DNA of 40,860 nucleotides from Spirochaetota bacterium (lineage in GTDB: Bacteria; Spirochaetota; Spirochaetia; SZUA-6; Fen-1364): contig JAPLSM010000210.1 of NCBI GenBank assembly GCA_026398635.1, positions 1 through 40,860 of the forward strand, written 5' to 3'. Positions 40,440-40,860 of the stretch are shown here, one piece after another (the first letter of the stretch is position 1; each line of letters opens with the position of its first letter). Under the pieces are notes generated by a model. It had not been told where the DNA came from. It saw only the letters and a program-made list of their open reading frames with translations, and searched no databases. Both the position numbers and the translations under genes were made by a program.

Positions 40440-40860
40440 GGGCGGATCGATAAGCCGGGTTCTGTCGAGGGTCACCATCTCTCTCGGCAGCGCGGTCTCC
40501 CGCGCGCTCCTGCAGCCTACCCGCAGGGTGCCGGACATTGTAAGCCCGGCGGGCGAGCAGCCCCCTGCTGCTTGGCTTTGCTCCGGACGAGGTTTGCCGT
40601 GCCCCGGCCGTCGCCGGCCGGGCGGTGGGCTCTTGCCCCGCCTTTTCACCCTTCCCCCGCCGCGGCTTCGCAGGCCGCAGGCCCTCGCACACCCCCTAGG
40701 GGCGCGCTGGGGAGGTTTGTTTTCTGTGGCACTTTCTGTCCGCGGGCCGCCCATGGCTGCCCGCGTCCCGGGGTTTCCCCGGCGTCCCGCTCTACGGAGC
40801 CCGGACTTTCCTCTACCGAGTCCAGCGTACTGGGTTCGGCAGCGGTGACCTGACCCGCCC
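40440..40860 (-). ncRNA. rnpB: RNase P RNA, bacterial type A
   Basis: About 421 nt, essentially complete. The two P4 strands are diagnostic: GAGGAAAGUCCGGGCUCC (40796-40813, read on the minus strand) and GACAGAACCCGGCUUAU (40450-40466). The terminal helix P1 pairs GGGCGGGUC (40852-40860) with GAUCCGCCC (40440-40448), nine contiguous pairs including one G-U, which places the 5' end at or within a base or two of the window edge. The specificity domain shows GGGUGAAAAGG and GGGCAAGAGCCCACCGC (P10-P12 region), and GGCAAACCUCGUCCGGAGCA matches the conserved J11/12-P9 area of E. coli. P15 is GCCGG (40546-40550) with CCGGC (40530-40534), and its internal loop GCUUACAAUGU has no GGU. It matures the 5' ends of tRNAs. 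Confidence 0.95.

Noticed and set aside
1-40860. Mobile elements, tRNA genes, prophage genes, attachment sites
   Set aside because: No transposase, integrase, tRNA fold or flanking direct repeats were found; gene order and composition look uniformly chromosomal.

Overview
The window reads as a chromosomal segment of a high-G+C (about two thirds G+C by eye) spirochaete of the Treponema/Spirochaeta type. Lineage markers are a FlaA flagellar outer-layer protein at the left edge, a spiro-SPASM radical SAM protein, a UPF0164/FadL-like barrel protein, HAMP-SpoIIE phosphatases, and an mreBCD-mrdA-rodA cluster followed by a TIGR03960/DUF2344 radical SAM gene. Gene density is very high: nearly all neighbours in the same direction overlap by 1-26 bp or sit within about 60 bp, and no gene-free stretch exceeds about 150 bp. 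I saw no tRNA, rRNA operon, insertion sequence, prophage or CRISPR array.

Layout, left to right. (1) 1-8708, minus strand: a tightly coupled seven-gene operon (spiro-SPASM radical SAM protein, GT2-like protein, SpsF-type cytidylyltransferase, PseG-like/methyltransferase fusion, ATP-grasp ligase, murein amidase, GerMN protein), then flaA with its own strong promoter. (2) 8771-10262, plus: xseA-xseB (exonuclease VII). (3) 10291-14245, minus: an MthK-like K+ channel, a stand-alone cyclic-nucleotide-binding protein, a small exported protein, an RlmI-type rRNA methyltransferase and a DUF192 lipoprotein. (4) 14340-17535: a PEGA lipoprotein with a barrel-like C-terminus (plus), a double zinc-ribbon membrane protein (minus) and a divergent YchF-like P-loop protein (plus). 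(5) 17525-28803, minus: a four-gene envelope-signalling operon: a 1019-aa exported helical/TPR protein, a 1554-aa beta-propeller/Ig/HAMP/SpoIIE receptor phosphatase, its 717-aa paralogue and an exported protein with acidic VEEP repeats. (6) 28955-31740, plus: UPF0164 protein, rex and mazG. (7) 31704-40860, minus: RNase P RNA (rnpB), TPR protein, mreB, mreC, mreD, mrdA (PBP2), rodA and the TIGR03960/DUF2344 radical SAM protein.

How they fit together. Region 7 is the cell-elongation machinery. Region 5 looks like an outside-to-inside signalling unit: two paralogous membrane phosphatases, one with a large periplasmic sensor, feeding a partner-switch pathway whose anti-sigma and antagonist partners are not in the window. 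Region 1 is the strongest candidate for an undescribed pathway: activated-sugar, ligase, methyl-transfer and radical-SAM chemistry, translationally coupled to a peptidoglycan amidase and lying directly before the flagellar sheath gene. My working hypothesis is modification of the flagellar filament or another envelope component with a nonulosonate-like sugar.
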